This document shows, piece after piece, positions 1 through 12,316 of a DNA stretch of 64,000 nt. A program made the translations under genes and the position numbers. The DNA lies in contig NC_060965.1 in NCBI RefSeq assembly GCF_910589235.1, positions 7,538,755 to 7,602,754 of the forward strand, read 5' to 3'. The notes under the pieces are model-generated. The model had not been told where the DNA came from. It saw only the letters and a program-made list of their open reading frames with translations, and made no database searches. The stretch is from Vespa crabro (lineage: Eukaryota; Arthropoda; Insecta; Hymenoptera; Vespidae). Within the stretch, counting starts at the first letter, position 1; every line of letters begins with the position of its first letter.

Positions 1-50
1 TGCGGGGCAGTGGGACTGGAGTATGTCGATGCACACATACTAATAATGGG

Positions 51-3000
51 CTAGTTGCCGTTCGTTGAACGCTGCATCGCCGGAATCACGGCATCACGTT
101 CAGTCCCATAAATCTTGCCAGCTTTTCTTGCCATATTACCGAGCATCTCCATCGAACATTTGTGTGCTGATCTTAATGACAATGCCCACTCTTTTAAACT
201 TATCTCGTCCTATAGAAAATATTCATTAATCCATTAAAGATTTAAACTATATCTTACATTTTTTTCATTTATATATTGTAACATTCTTAAAATATGTTCA
301 TGTATGTACGTGAATTTAAACGCTTAATCGAATAAGTTAACTGACTTACAGGATTCGTAAGTACAATTTTGGCATCCTTCGTACGAACAACAATACATTG
401 TTCTCCTTTTACATGCTGTAGGTCAGCTCCAACTTCCTCTATCTAAAAATTCGTAAATATTTCTTATCCGTTATTTACGTTGTACAAATGGAAAAAAAAC
501 AAAGGTAGAAAAGTAAAAAAACTTCATGTAACATAAAATACAGTGAAATATAATGAAATATCAACCTGATCTAGGAATACGAGTTCAGGTTTTGTAGCAG
601 ATTCTGGATGCAACTCTAATCGATTTGGGTATAACTTAGCATAACGTGTCTGCCAAGCGCTTGCAAAAGGACCTCCTAATTTTTTTATATATCCGTGTAA
701 AATACAATCAGAGCCTGAAATAATTACATTGTAATTTTTATTAATGATGTAAATACACCGCAAAAAACAATATTGCAGTGGCGTAAAAAAATTTTCACCT
801 TTTTCATCGTCAATATCAAATCGCAATTTTTGTTTCGCTTTTTTCTTGTTTTCCATCTGCAAGTAATTTTTATTGAAAACTTAATGACAATATATGAGTA
901 AAATTATTGCATTATATTATAATTATATACCTTATCTGCTTCATTGTTAATTGTCTCAAAAACTGTTTCGGCTACTTCAGCTTGCCACCTTTCAGAAATA
1001 ACAAGAGGAAAATTTTTATATAGGTCTTGATCAGCATCGGTCAGTTTGATGCCTTTCGTGTCTTCCTCATCGAATGAACCAATATCGAAAGCGTCTGCAG
1101 CATTCACTTCTCCACGAGGTGGTATTAAAGGAGGTGTATATTTTTGCAGATAGACCTGCTGCCAATCTATCCCATTAAAAAATGGATGCTCTTTTAATTC
1201 ATCAGCTCCTCCTCCACGACATCCAAGCCTGCTATTGATGTCTCTTTGTAGTAAACCTTCTAAAAGCGATCGTAGTTCTCTCGAGAATGTTTCGGGTAAT
1301 TCTACATTCTGGAATATAAATTCAAAAGGAAAATGTGTTTATAATTACTATATTATTTAATAAACATTTAGGCAATTGAAATATAAACCAACCATAGTGA
1401 GAGTCATGCGGTCAATTTCATGTTTATCCTTAGTTTTATGTTGTCTGAAAGGACTGTGTCCTTTCAAAAGCTTATACAGCATACATCCAAAGGAGAACCA
1501 GTCCGCGCTCGAATCATATGGTGTACCTTTTGAAAGAACTTCTGGTGCCATGTATCCATGTGTACCTCTAAAAGATGATCATTATTAAATATGTTTAAAA
1601 ATACAAAAGCTCGGCTATCTAGAATACTCTTATACTTACACGCTCGCATGTGGTTTCTTTTTTGAAAAGTCACATGCTAATCCTAAATCTGATATTCTTA
1701 CGTGTCCATGTTCATCTAAGAGAATATTTGCTGGTTTTAAATCACGATATACTATATATCTGCGATGCATATGCTCTAATCCAAGAATTACTTCGGCTGC
1801 GTAAAATTTCATTTCTGGCTCGTTAAATACGCCATGTTGACTTAAATGATAATGTAAATCACCTCCATTCATTAAATCCAATATAAAACATAATTTATCT
1901 GGTGTGTGGAATGCGTATGTCATACATACTATAAATGGGCAATCCACCTAAAATATACATATAACAATTAAATATAAAGGAAATGATACAGTTATCAATA
2001 TTTTCTACTACATCTTATTGCAATTCTTACCCCAGTACTGACTAGAGAGAGCATTATCCTTTCGTTAAGTGCCAAGGTTTCACCCTGTTTCATTTTTATA
2101 CGTTTTTTATCGAGGCACTTCATAGCATACATTTTCCCAGTATCTGCTTTTCGACAACCATAAACTTCACCAAATCCACCTCTTCCTATAATTCGATGTA
2201 CACTAAAATCGTTCATTGTCAGCTGTAAAAATACAAATTCGTATGATCAATCAACCGATATAAATTTACTAGAAATACAATGACACGACTATACCTGAAT
2301 GTTTAATTCTAAATTCTTCCACTGACAAAAACGAGTGTATTTATCACTAAAAATACATTTGCATTAAATATGTTTAATATTTAATATTGATATGACACAC
2401 ACATAAACACAAGCACTTACCTTTCCAAGAACTTCTTAAACGGTTCGCCTCGTAAATGATTAAAAATTTCTTCTATATAAGGCTAAAACAATGATCATTT
2501 TAATTTTAATATAATATTTAAGAGATATATTTTTCTCTTGAAATAATATATACCTCAAACAAATTAATGGGAACCTCATTTTTCATAAGGTACTTGTGTA
2601 CGTGAGAAACAGCTTCTGCTGAGTATTCCTATAAAACAAACACAATGAACAAATATGTCAATTAATATTATAATTTTTCAAAATTATTTTTTAATGCATA
2701 TTTATTCAAAATATACTTACATGTGCATGTGCAAGTAACTCTTTCATGATGAAATTATCATAGATTTCTCTAGCAAGTTTTCTCCTTTCTTCAGGGCATT
2801 CAAGTTTTTCATAAGCTTTAATCTAAAATGCATAAATAAAAAATTTCGTATAAAGTTGAATAGAAAAATATGATAAAACTCTACCAGATTTAACTAATTT
2901 CTGTAGGGCAACGCAAACCTCTTCATAAAACCTAAGTTGTGGAATTGGTTCCTCTGCTACAGTTTCACAGAAGTCTTTGAATAAAAGATAACCTGAAAAA

Positions 3001-4032
3001 GAAGATTTTATGTAAATTTTATATGTAAAAATTAGATAGATATTAGAAATAATATTTATACACACCTAACATTTGATTAAATATTTTATCGAAATTTACT
3101 TCGTTCTTCTTCTCAAGATATTTATGCATTACGCTTCTCACACTAAAACAAAAAGTTTACTAAGTAAATGTATATGTTTACTAAAAGAAATCTAAATCCA
3201 AAATATTATCACATTAATTTTATTATATTTTTTGTATATATTTAAAAATATGATTTTTATACGGTAGTGTACTTTATCAGCCTTGGTAAATTCTATCAGA
3301 TATATTTTTGTGGTTACTATGCTTGAACTCATGGCTTTTTACAATGCATTACTTTCTGTTCATTCTTTTTTAATAGTTATTAATACTTTCAAATTAATCA
3401 TTTGTAAATTTATAATAAATAAGATTTTAATTTTCATGATTTATTGTATTACAAAATTCATAAAACAAAAATTCAAAAATTCTTTCGAATGAAGATACAA
3501 ACAAACCTTATACTTTATTTCATATTTTGTTATATTTGGTTTGATAATAGAAAAAAAAAAAAAAACGACAAATTTAATAACAAAACAAAAACTTGTGCTT
3601 CTACATACACAAATAAAAACCATGAGATCAAACAATTATTTTTTTATTTATATTCGAAATCATAGGCGTAAAATAAATGAAAAAATTAAATGCGTATAAA
3701 CTTGGAGAATAAAGATTTATGCAAATAGCGAAAATAGGATGCAAGAAAAATTATTTCTGGAGTCCTAACTATTGACGTGTGCACGTATATTGAACGACGT
3801 AAATGGAAAGATCTTTTTTTAATGTATTCTTCTCATCACGATGTATCATCCATGGGTATATACCTTGGCCATATATTGTTGGTTCCTACATTCGTCTATT
3901 TAACCTGAATCAGTGAGTCTGCAAGCAAGAGGGTGGGTGAGTGAGTAAGCGAGCATGGAGAAAGAAAGAAATATATATATATATATATATACACACATAC
4001 ATATATATAGAGATGAATATATATATACATAC

Positions 4033-4063
<31 letters not shown>

Positions 4064-4443
4064 TGGAAAGAGGACAGGGGGGAGAGAGATAACAAGAGTA
4101 GGTGAATGAGCGAACGAGTAACAGGAGAGGGAATGAGAAAGAAGGGGTGGAGAGGCAGTGGATTGAGGAGGGATGAAGAGAAGATAGAAAAAGGAGAGGC
4201 AAAGCAGGAGGAGGAGAAGGAAGAGGAGGATGAGTTCGAGCTACAAGGAAGAGATTCGAGAAAGAGAGAGAAAGAGAGAAGAGAATATTGTACTAAGGAA
4301 GAAAAAACGAAATTGGGTCGAAGGGAATACCTAGGATCGGGCAGAACGATCTTCTTGCTAGCGCGTGCAGCCGGCGTACACTTGCTCTTTTCCATGGCCA
4401 TCAAATAGCTGACGTCCGCCAGCACCGCCTCTAGGTCCGCCAT
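51..4443 (-). CDS. Gprk1: G protein-coupled receptor kinase, GRK2/3 (beta-ARK) type
   Basis: This kinase phosphorylates agonist-occupied GPCRs at the plasma membrane so that arrestin can bind; the C-terminal PH domain of the GRK2/3 class recruits it to G-beta-gamma and PIP2. Coding exons, all with GT-AG borders and kept frame: 4331-4443, 3066-3142, 2919-2992, 2721-2822, 2554-2628, 2421-2482, 2295-2346, 2031-2222, 1640-1947, 1393-1567, 931-1308, 799-856, 566-714, 350-442, 51-209, giving 688 aa (human GRK2 has 689). The start MADLEAVLADVSYLMAMEKS is the family N-terminus. The RGS-homology region is about residues 50-175. The kinase domain has a glycine loop GRGGFGEVY at 198-206, Lys220 in YAMK, RDLKPAN with Asp318, and the GRK-typical DLG at 336-338 in place of DFG. 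The PH domain is about 558-655. The stop is TAG at 51-53, so the 3' UTR leaves the window. It looks intact. The class is certain; the symbol follows the Drosophila orthologue. Confidence 0.96.
3143..4330 (-). other. Gprk1 intron 1 with AT/GA microsatellites
   Basis: This 1.2 kb intron separates the first two coding exons. It holds (AT)n and (AG)n tracts at about 3968-4064 and purine-rich, GA-biased DNA up to about 4290. Reading frames open across it are products of the low-complexity sequence. Nothing else is recognised. Confidence 0.7.
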
Positions 4444-4740
4444 TTTTCCCCGATGATAGTTTCTAGCCGCAAAGAAGAAAGTTACCACTTCGACGGTTAC
4501 CCGCTCGGAGCGAGCACACACGAGGTGTCCTCCGGCGCCGTCGCCGCCGCCTCCTCTTCCTCCTCGTCCGTCTCCTCCACCACCACCACCAACAGCAGCA
4601 GCACTACACCAACACTTCCACTACCACCACCGTTGCCACCATAAACTCTTTTATTGCCGCCTGCCTTCTCTTCTATCGCACGCAGCTTGTGCTACGTCGA
4701 TCCGCACTTTCAGGATGTGGAATAAACGTGTGTGGTTCGC
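4444..4740 (-). promoter_or_regulatory. GC-rich 5' leader/promoter of Gprk1 with triplet repeats and a small uORF
   Basis: Directly upstream of the Gprk1 ATG, the minus strand carries runs of GGT, GGA and GGC triplets (about 4530-4640), a strong contrast with the AT-rich surroundings. A 12-codon upstream ORF (4604-4642, minus) begins MVATVVVV and ends before the main ATG. The exact transcription start cannot be read from the sequence. That this is leader rather than promoter is inference. Confidence 0.45.
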
Positions 4741-5007
4741 CTCTTCCCTTAAAGTTGCATATTTTTAGCACGACGCGAAAGACGACATTGACGGTAACGT
4801 ATAGGAGAATGTGAATATGAACGTAGACCAGGACAAGAATGATCTTAATATCAACATTACGATGGATTGACGATCTTTCCTATCTCTTTTTTTTTTCTTT
4901 TCCTCCAAACTCGAGAAAAAATTCTATGGACACAGGATCTCTTACGACACCGGTAGGTAGACGACGATTGAACAGTACACACAGAGGTTACGTCCGAACG
5001 ATTGGTA

Positions 5008-5010
<3 letters not shown>

Positions 5011-5041
<31 letters not shown>
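5011..5041. repeat. (GA)n microsatellite
   Basis: An uninterrupted GA dinucleotide run of about 31 bases, read directly from the sequence. Confidence 0.95.
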
Positions 5042-5046
<5 letters not shown>

Positions 5047-6974
5047 ATGGTTCAAGGCGGAGGGAGGGACAAAGAAAGAAAGAAACGGATAACAGTAGAG
5101 GAAAAGCGAAGACGAACTTCGAGAGAAAAAGATCGACGTCTATAGATTTTCTTCCCTCTCTCTCCCTCTCTATTTCTCCTAATGTATTTCTTTTCAAATG
5201 CAAACGGTCGCTCTTCCGTCACTGTCAGCGATCCTTCACTACTTCGTGGTATTAAGCAAAGCTGAGATTTATACAACACGAAATTATACTTCTCTTATAG
5301 CCATATATGCGCTCGTATTACGCGGGTCACATAACGTCGAAACCCGCTTTCGGTCATATTTATCGCGCGCACGAGAGAGAGAAAATACGCGTGTGTCGTC
5401 TTTGCTAGGCACAATCAGATCAAATTCAAGAATCGAAAATTACGCACGTATACGTATACTCTATGTACATACGTTCGCTCGAGAAATCACACTATACTCG
5501 TACTTATTTTTACAGAGTGTTCGTTTCTCATCACCGACTGACAGTCGGCGAGATCGCGGTTCTCTTTGCCTTTGCGCATTAATACGTTCTTCGTTGATTG
5601 GCCGTTTCGAGATTAATTCTTGTGAATTTCTGGTGACAGTAATGCCCTCTTTTGACGTAATGTTTCTTTCACCAATCCACAAAGTTTCAAATCGGTACGC
5701 AATTTCTTTCAGTTCAATTTATATCTTCATTGTTATTTTGAAATTATTCACAATCACTAAATTAAAACATAAATTTGGAAATTATAAAGTGTCTGTTGAT
5801 TCAAGGTATAATGCATATTATTTAGCAGACGAGACTATATTTCGTTTTATAAAAAGTAATTCAGAGGATTAGATTATACGACGGATAAAATTACAAAAAA
5901 CATATTTTAAGTACTATCAATTGATAGAAATGATTACAACTTAATGAAATATCGAGAATATCTACAATTTAGTTCTTTCAAGTACAGTGATTATTTTTCT
6001 ATCATTGAAATCTACAATTTATACTAATTTTTTAATTTAATCTGCGTTATATTGTATCTCTAGTAATAGAGCAACAAGCTCCAGATTAATTTTATCCGAA
6101 ATTTGTTATACATTCATTTCTATACATCTATAGCAAAATTTAATAAAAGATATAAACATATACATGAAGAACATAAGTATATTGCTAAGTACTAGATTTT
6201 TTATGTTAGTTATTGTAATGTATTGTATACATTATAAAATAACATATTTTATGTTCTAAAATAATATAACAATGCAATAATATAACAATGCATTGGTAAG
6301 AATATCATTGAAAAGTAATACCATATAAGAATAAGTCATGATATCATTTTTATCCTACAGTCATATTGGAGTACTCCTATATTAACTTGAATTTAATATC
6401 TTGAGTTGTTGAACATTCGATATACATCAGTTTTTAGATCTAAATTGCAGCTACGAGTACAAATACATTAAATGTAACTTTCAAATGGAATTATAAAGCG
6501 ACGTTATCATTTAACTATTTAAAGAATAAACATTTTCTATGATTGTTTGTTATATAGAATGTACACATGCACATTAAAATTACTTGTAAAAGAGGCAATG
6601 CAAAAGTGAATTAAACTCAGTTTTCAAAATGGATAGGTTATATTAACATATTATATTGATGTGTTTTATCATCATTTATATAAATATTGCATAGTTCAAT
6701 TTGACAGAGATCTTTTAAGAAAGAAGCTCATAAACTTACAAATGGTTTCGTCTGGTAGAAAACTGAGATATAAGGACACTTTTATATTTAGTCCTCTTTT
6801 TTGTTACATTTTGGACAAATTCTCTTTCAGTTATATTATTGAATGTATTAACAATTATGGATATAAATCACATTATTTATATGTATCAAAATATAGTATC
6901 TGTTGTACTTGAGAAAATAATGTTTCATAGCAGTTCAATTATCAAATACTGCTGGCGAATGATATAAAACTTTT

Positions 6975-7033
6975 TTGTCAGCAACGTAATGGTATTATAA
7001 TGGTATTATATAATGGTATTATGTTGCTGACAA
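6975..7033. repeat. Short inverted repeat (hairpin) with internal tandem units
   Basis: The left arm TTGTCAGCAACGTAAT and the reverse complement of the right arm match over 16 bases with one mismatch. The loop is built of repeated ATAATGGTATT units. The 59-bp palindromic unit could be a tiny MITE or a transcribed hairpin. No target duplication is evident. Confidence 0.7.
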
Positions 7034-7741
7034 GAAATATGAAATTATGAGAAAAGATATTAGTTATCAATAAGGATAGAAGTAAAATATACAAAAATAT
7101 AAATTATAAATATATAAAAATGATAAAATTGAATATATACAAAATTTTATAAACTATAATAATATTAATAGAAATATCTGAAAACAATTAATTATTAATA
7201 TTAATTCGGATCTAATAAATCACTTTACTTAAAAAAAAACATGTATAAACAAATAAAATTAAAATAACATAAGTTAAAAGTACCATATACAAAATAATCA
7301 AAACTTAAACTTAAAAATTTAAACAATACTTATAATTACGAAAATTCCGTTAAAAAATATGTACTTTGAGTTTATGTCAAAAAAGTCATCCTCGATCATT
7401 CTTATCAATGAAATGTTTAAGTACTTTTTGTAAGCGAGAAACATCATTGTTAAATTTTTTTTTCACAAAATATAAAAATGGCCCGTACGTAATTATAAAC
7501 AATAAGCAGCAATAATATTATTATTATAGATCACTTATTACATTCCTGTACGAATAAGCTAGGCTTCAGATATGTCAATGACTCAATATATAAATTTACT
7601 TATAATAATTTACCTTAAAAAATCTATGTACATATAATACTTAATAAAATCATTTTGGAGGGCTCTATTTAATGTTAATAAATAGAGAACTAAATTTATA
7701 TATCACTTTAAAAATCATAAATTTGCTAAAACAATTTAACT

Positions 7742-10700
7742 TTATAGTAATACAATTCCATGATCTCTTTCAAGTCTACGTTTAGCTTTTAAAGATATAA
7801 TTCCCATTAAATCTGCTGGTGTTGGAAGACCTCCTGATATATTTGGAGCTACTGCTTGCTGATAAAATACTTCTATCTGTCCACATTGATTACCATAAAC
7901 AACAGCATCTTCAGTCCTATATAATATATATACTCTATATGTCACAATTTTTTTGCTTTTTTTGCTTTCCTATATACTTTTTTATTAATAAAAAAACCTT
8001 AAAAATTAATTTAAAAACTTAAAAATTACTTAAACTCACCGAACAATAACGTCAGTAAGATTACTGGCTTGTTTGAATCTATCATGAAGACATGATACTA
8101 TATCCAATTCTGTAACTCCCCAAAGTCCGGAACGATGTATTGTATCCCACTCTGCATCAACACTCAAAATGCTGTATAACTCTTTATTTTCATTTGATGG
8201 AAGAGGATCTAAACATTGTTGCAATTGAGATTCAAGTCTGCCAAGTGTTTTGATACAAGTCTGCCACTATAACAGAAATAATTAAATATTAATAAGCGTA
8301 ATATCAATTAATATAATTTATGAATATATAAGAAGTGACTTACAAGAGAATGTATTAAATCTGGATTGTTAGCAGTTCCATTTTCCATTAATAAAACCAA
8401 GACCATATTTTGATGTCCACATAGAAATAATTCAATTTGTACTATATTACTTTCATCTTTAGTAGCACTGATGCATTCACTTTCATTCAGTTTACTTTCA
8501 TTCTCTTTATTTGTTTCTTTACTTACTGCTTCTAATTTCTGTTTTAATAATTGATTCGTTGCAGCAGAAAATCCAAATATATCACGAAATTCACTAGGTG
8601 TTGTTTCTTTACTGCAAAAACCACTGGTTCGTTCATCAGCAAGTAAAGTCAATTTAGACATAAGAGGTGTTAATTGTAAACCTTCTAGTTTTCTTTTTTG
8701 CAATAAATTATATTCGTTATAACATTCAGGTTCTGATTTACATTTGTCATCATTATCCAAAATATTTAATGGTTTCAAAGGTAAACTCATGGCTTTTCTA
8801 TTAGATTCTTGTTTACTTTTGTTATCAAGTTCTATATTAAAAGATGCAGCAGTTTCATTTTCCTTTACATCTCCAGCAGCACTTTCATTATTAGCTTTAG
8901 ACGGTTTATTCAATGAATCAGATAAATTAAGAAAACGATTGTCAATATAATTATTAGTATTATCATCTTTAAGTTCCTCATAATGTGAAGCTATATATTG
9001 TTCATATAGTGCCTGTGAAACAGGTAATCCATCAGAACGAAAAACTGGATAACATGGATCAGTTATTGTATGAAAAACGTTATTCTCTGACAATTTATTT
9101 GGTAACATGTCAATGTCATAATTAATATGCACATTTTTATTTAACTTTGGTAATCCTAATGTATATGTTCTAAGTGGAATATCAGGAGAAATCTTATCTA
9201 AAGAAGCTTCTAAATCAGATGTGCTTAAACTTCTTTTGATTAAGTCTTTGCTTCTCCATGACTTTCTTCTAATAGAAGGATTCCTTAGTTTATTTAAATG
9301 TTTACAACGAAGTGCTTCTTTGACAACGTCTGGAATATCATCCATATTTTTTTTTATTTCTTTTAATTCTTTTATTTCTTTTTCTTTTGAAATATCTGCA
9401 CTATCATTCATATTGCATATTAAAACTGCTGATCCATGTAGAACTCTATTTACATCTTTAAGAGGTGTAGAACAAACGCTTGGTGTTTGTGGATTCGTAT
9501 ATTCATATGGTTCTATTTTATACTCTTGTTTACGCTTCACTGGTGAACTATATGCAGTAATAGGAAGAGAAGAAATACTAGTCGCACTATTATTACAGTG
9601 CATTGGTTCTAACTCCCCTTCTTCAGGTACTGTAAAAATTCGTGATGTGTCGCGTTTTGTTCCAGATATATGTGGTTCTTTCATACTGTTCTTACGCATG
9701 ATCTGTAAATACATATATATTAAAATATATAAATAAGAACACATTTAAACCTAATTGTACCTTTTTTTGAGAAGAAAATTTCTGTGCCATGGAATCTAAA
9801 TACGAATTAAAATAACGTTCATTATTTGCTTCCTGTACTAATTTAATGTATTGTTTTTCTTGTATGTATACTCGTAATAGTTGAACTCCCACGGGCAAAT
9901 GAAATTCTGTATCTACTCTCTCTGCTGGTGCCTAATAGTTCCAAAATATTGTTAGTCTGCTTGTAATATAAATATTAATATATATAAATGCTTTAAAGAG
10001 CATTATACCTTTACTCTATATGGATCCATTATAACAATTTGTTTAGTTAAATCTGCACTTAATTGTGTTGCAACTACCCTGGAATAATGATATTAACACA
10101 ATTATTATTTTGATAATTTCTATTATAAAATAATATTTTATGCTTTCCTATACTTGTTATTATAAAATAGAGCACCACCCATAATTCCATTTGTTTCTTG
10201 ACAATATTGCAGAATTTGTATTGCTTCCAAAAATATATTACTGGCACTCTATAAGTATAAAATATTTATATTTGATTTACATTGTTTCAAAACATATTCT
10301 ATATAATTTGAATTTGTATCAACCTTTGGAAGTTTAATAACAGGAATATTAGAAAATAAATTGGCACTGTATTGAAGAATTGGTAAGTAAGTTTCGAACA
10401 TTTGATATAGCTTCTCAGTAAATTTGTTTCTATCATTGTTAAAAGATTCTGATATTTTTACAAGATCGCAATGAAAAAATTTCAATATTGATTCCAAGGT
10501 ATTTGCTCTTCTTTCTAAAACCCAATCATGTATATTTCTGTCTGTTCCTACTGCCTGGAATTATTAATAAATTGTTAAACTTCACAAAGTCTAAGAATAC
10601 TTTATTCTAGTAAGTGTTGATAAAATGAAAACATAAATTAAAAATTACTTACAAGTATATATTGACCAAACTTTTTGAAGACAAATTTTCCACCTTGCAG

Positions 10701-11458
10701 AGAAATTGAATGTGGTGGAGAAAATGATGTTGCTAAGAACTGATTAACACCCATCAATTGGCCTGCTAAAGCAAGTCTTTGAGTAGGTGACACCCATGCA
10801 GGATGGAAGTACATAACTGCTTCTGCAGGATCATCTTCTTCTTTACAACATCTTGACGTGTCAAAGACAAACACTATCATCATTTCCCTACAAATAGTGG
10901 CTTGTAAATTTTAAGACAAATTTACAATTGTTGTAAAATTTTAATCCTTAAAAATAAGTATTGTTTTATTTGTATAATAAAAATGATTAGAATGTATTTT
11001 AAATAGAATGTTTAGAAATTTTATACAAGTACATATATCATTAAACTACGTAGCAAATGTTAATATTTTTTATTATATACATACGATGCTAATATATAAA
11101 AACAAGAATCTAAATTAATGTATTATTTTATTACATCAAATATTATATGCTTGCGATTTATCAGTAAAGATATCACCATCTAATAAATTTGAGATGTCAG
11201 TAAATATAGAAAGACTCACACAAGTTTAAAGTCACCATTTTCTTTAACAAATATTAAAGATTTAAAGAGAGACATTATCAGAGAAAAATAATAAATCCAT
11301 GAATTTAAAATGTACATATGTACACATATACATATAAATCCATTCATTCACAACAGCATGTCAAAAATGAGCAAACCATTATCATTGAATTAAAATTAGT
11401 CTTGCAATACTATAATTAGATAATACTACGATTACGCAATCTTCTCATACTTTGCCAT
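7742..11458 (-). CDS. HPS4: Hermansky-Pudlak syndrome 4 protein homologue (BLOC-3 subunit)
   Basis: HPS4 with HPS1 forms BLOC-3, a guanine-nucleotide exchange factor for Rab32/Rab38 in lysosome-related organelle biogenesis. Coding exons: 11451-11458, 10653-10887, 10324-10554, 10154-10248, 10009-10078, 9761-9931, 8344-9702, 8040-8266, 7742-7916; 856 aa. The N-terminal longin-like block (VFVFDTSR, then DDPAEAVMYFHP and LAGQLMGVNQF) matches the HPS4/CCZ1 family. The C-terminal block ELDIVSCLHDRFKQASN followed by VVYGNQCGQIEVFYQQ is also HPS4-like. The large exon at 8344-9702 encodes a poorly conserved, Ser/Lys/Glu-rich linker. The start was chosen because an 8-nt exon in a good context (CACCATGGCAAA then GTATGA) splices exactly in frame to the acceptor at 10888; the next Met, at 10883, is the alternative start. 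Intron 10249-10323 was preferred over a 35-nt alternative. The assignment is firm; the first exon is inference. Confidence 0.9.
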
Positions 11459-12316
11459 GGTGATTGTTTACGTTTCGTTCGGGCGGTTCGATCGTAACTG
11501 TCAAACTAATATCTTATATTCCTTTTTATATCTCTACTTCACTTTCGTGTTGATCCTCATACGATTAATCTTTTCGAAGTTCACCACGATGCAGACTGAT
11601 ATGGCCGATATAAAAAATTCACCTTGATAGGAATGTAATATATAGTTACGTAAGCGAAAAAACGAGTCATGATAATAACTACTGATCACTACTTATTATA
11701 AGTTGAAGTGAACTAAACAGAACAAGTTCTTTGCCGCCATTCCAAACGATCCTGTCCGGATCTTGGCAAATAATGGCAATCCTTGATTAGTTTTGTTGCT
11801 GCGGTAATATAATCTCACATAGGTGCGAGCAGGTGGTGGAAGGTAAAAATTTATCCTCGAATAAGGAAAAAGATATTGTTGGTGTATCTTGATATTGAAC
11901 AATAACAAATGTTTAAATTTGTATCCTTCATTCGTATTTGTTCCTATAAAAAAATAGATATGAGTTTATATCTTATTTACTTTATAACGAAAAATAAAAC
12001 AAAAGAGCAACAAAATTATCGTAAACCATCGTAACAAACATTTTAAGGCATTAAATAGGATTAGTTTGGATAATTTTTTAAATTCCCCGCCTGTGAATGG
12101 AAATCATTGTCGATTAGAACGTAATCCATTTTACCATAGGGCGCTGTTCTAAAATATACTGTATTCTTCTAAAATACACCGGCAGGGTCTCTGGCATCAT
12201 ACAGCTTCGAATTTTATCTTACAACTTTATGACGATTCATAAATTGTGAATAACGTCGAAGTCCGGCAACTGTCAAATGACATTCGCATTTATAAGGTTA
12301 CTACTTTGATTTTGAA
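11459..12316. promoter_or_regulatory. Shared head-to-head promoter region of HPS4 and WDFY2
   Basis: About 860 bp separate the two divergent start codons. The segment has more CpG than its surroundings (about 11460-11600, 11700-11860 and 12090-12330). A 70-codon minus-strand frame at 11696-11908 lies here, but I cannot link it to a family. No TATA box in a convincing position was found. The bidirectional role is inferred from layout. Confidence 0.5.

Larger units (their letters stand above)
4741..7741. other. Intergenic DNA between Gprk1 and HPS4
   Basis: About 3 kb without a recognisable gene. It holds a pure (GA)n run at 5011-5041, a CpG-containing stretch at about 5300-5600, a direct repeat of about 16 bp (TAATATAACAATGCA units) near 6259-6292, and a strong inverted repeat at 6975-7033. 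The rest is AT-rich. The part just below 7742 should include the HPS4 3' UTR. A 224-codon open frame at 5198-5872 has no family resemblance and low-complexity composition. Confidence 0.6.

Noticed and set aside
3910..4521. A long minus-strand frame that includes the Gprk1 start
   Set aside because: Only 4331-4443 is coding. A donor follows, and the continuation is intron with GA/AT repeats. Codons upstream of 4443 are leader.
5198..5872. A 224-codon plus-strand open frame
   Set aside because: It has no recognisable domain, its N-terminal part is GA/CT-derived and its 3' part drifts into AT-rich sequence. No splice or start context supports it.
10249..10287. A very short HPS4 intron using the GTAAAT donor
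   Set aside because: It would be only about 40 nt and would keep unconserved residues. The AAG/GTTGAT donor at 10323 gives a normal 75-nt intron and a clean join.
11696..11908. A 70-codon minus frame in the HPS4/WDFY2 promoter region
   Set aside because: The central YVRLYYRSNKTNQGLPLF stretch looks protein-like at first sight, but I cannot tie it to any family, and it lies in the shared promoter of two genes.
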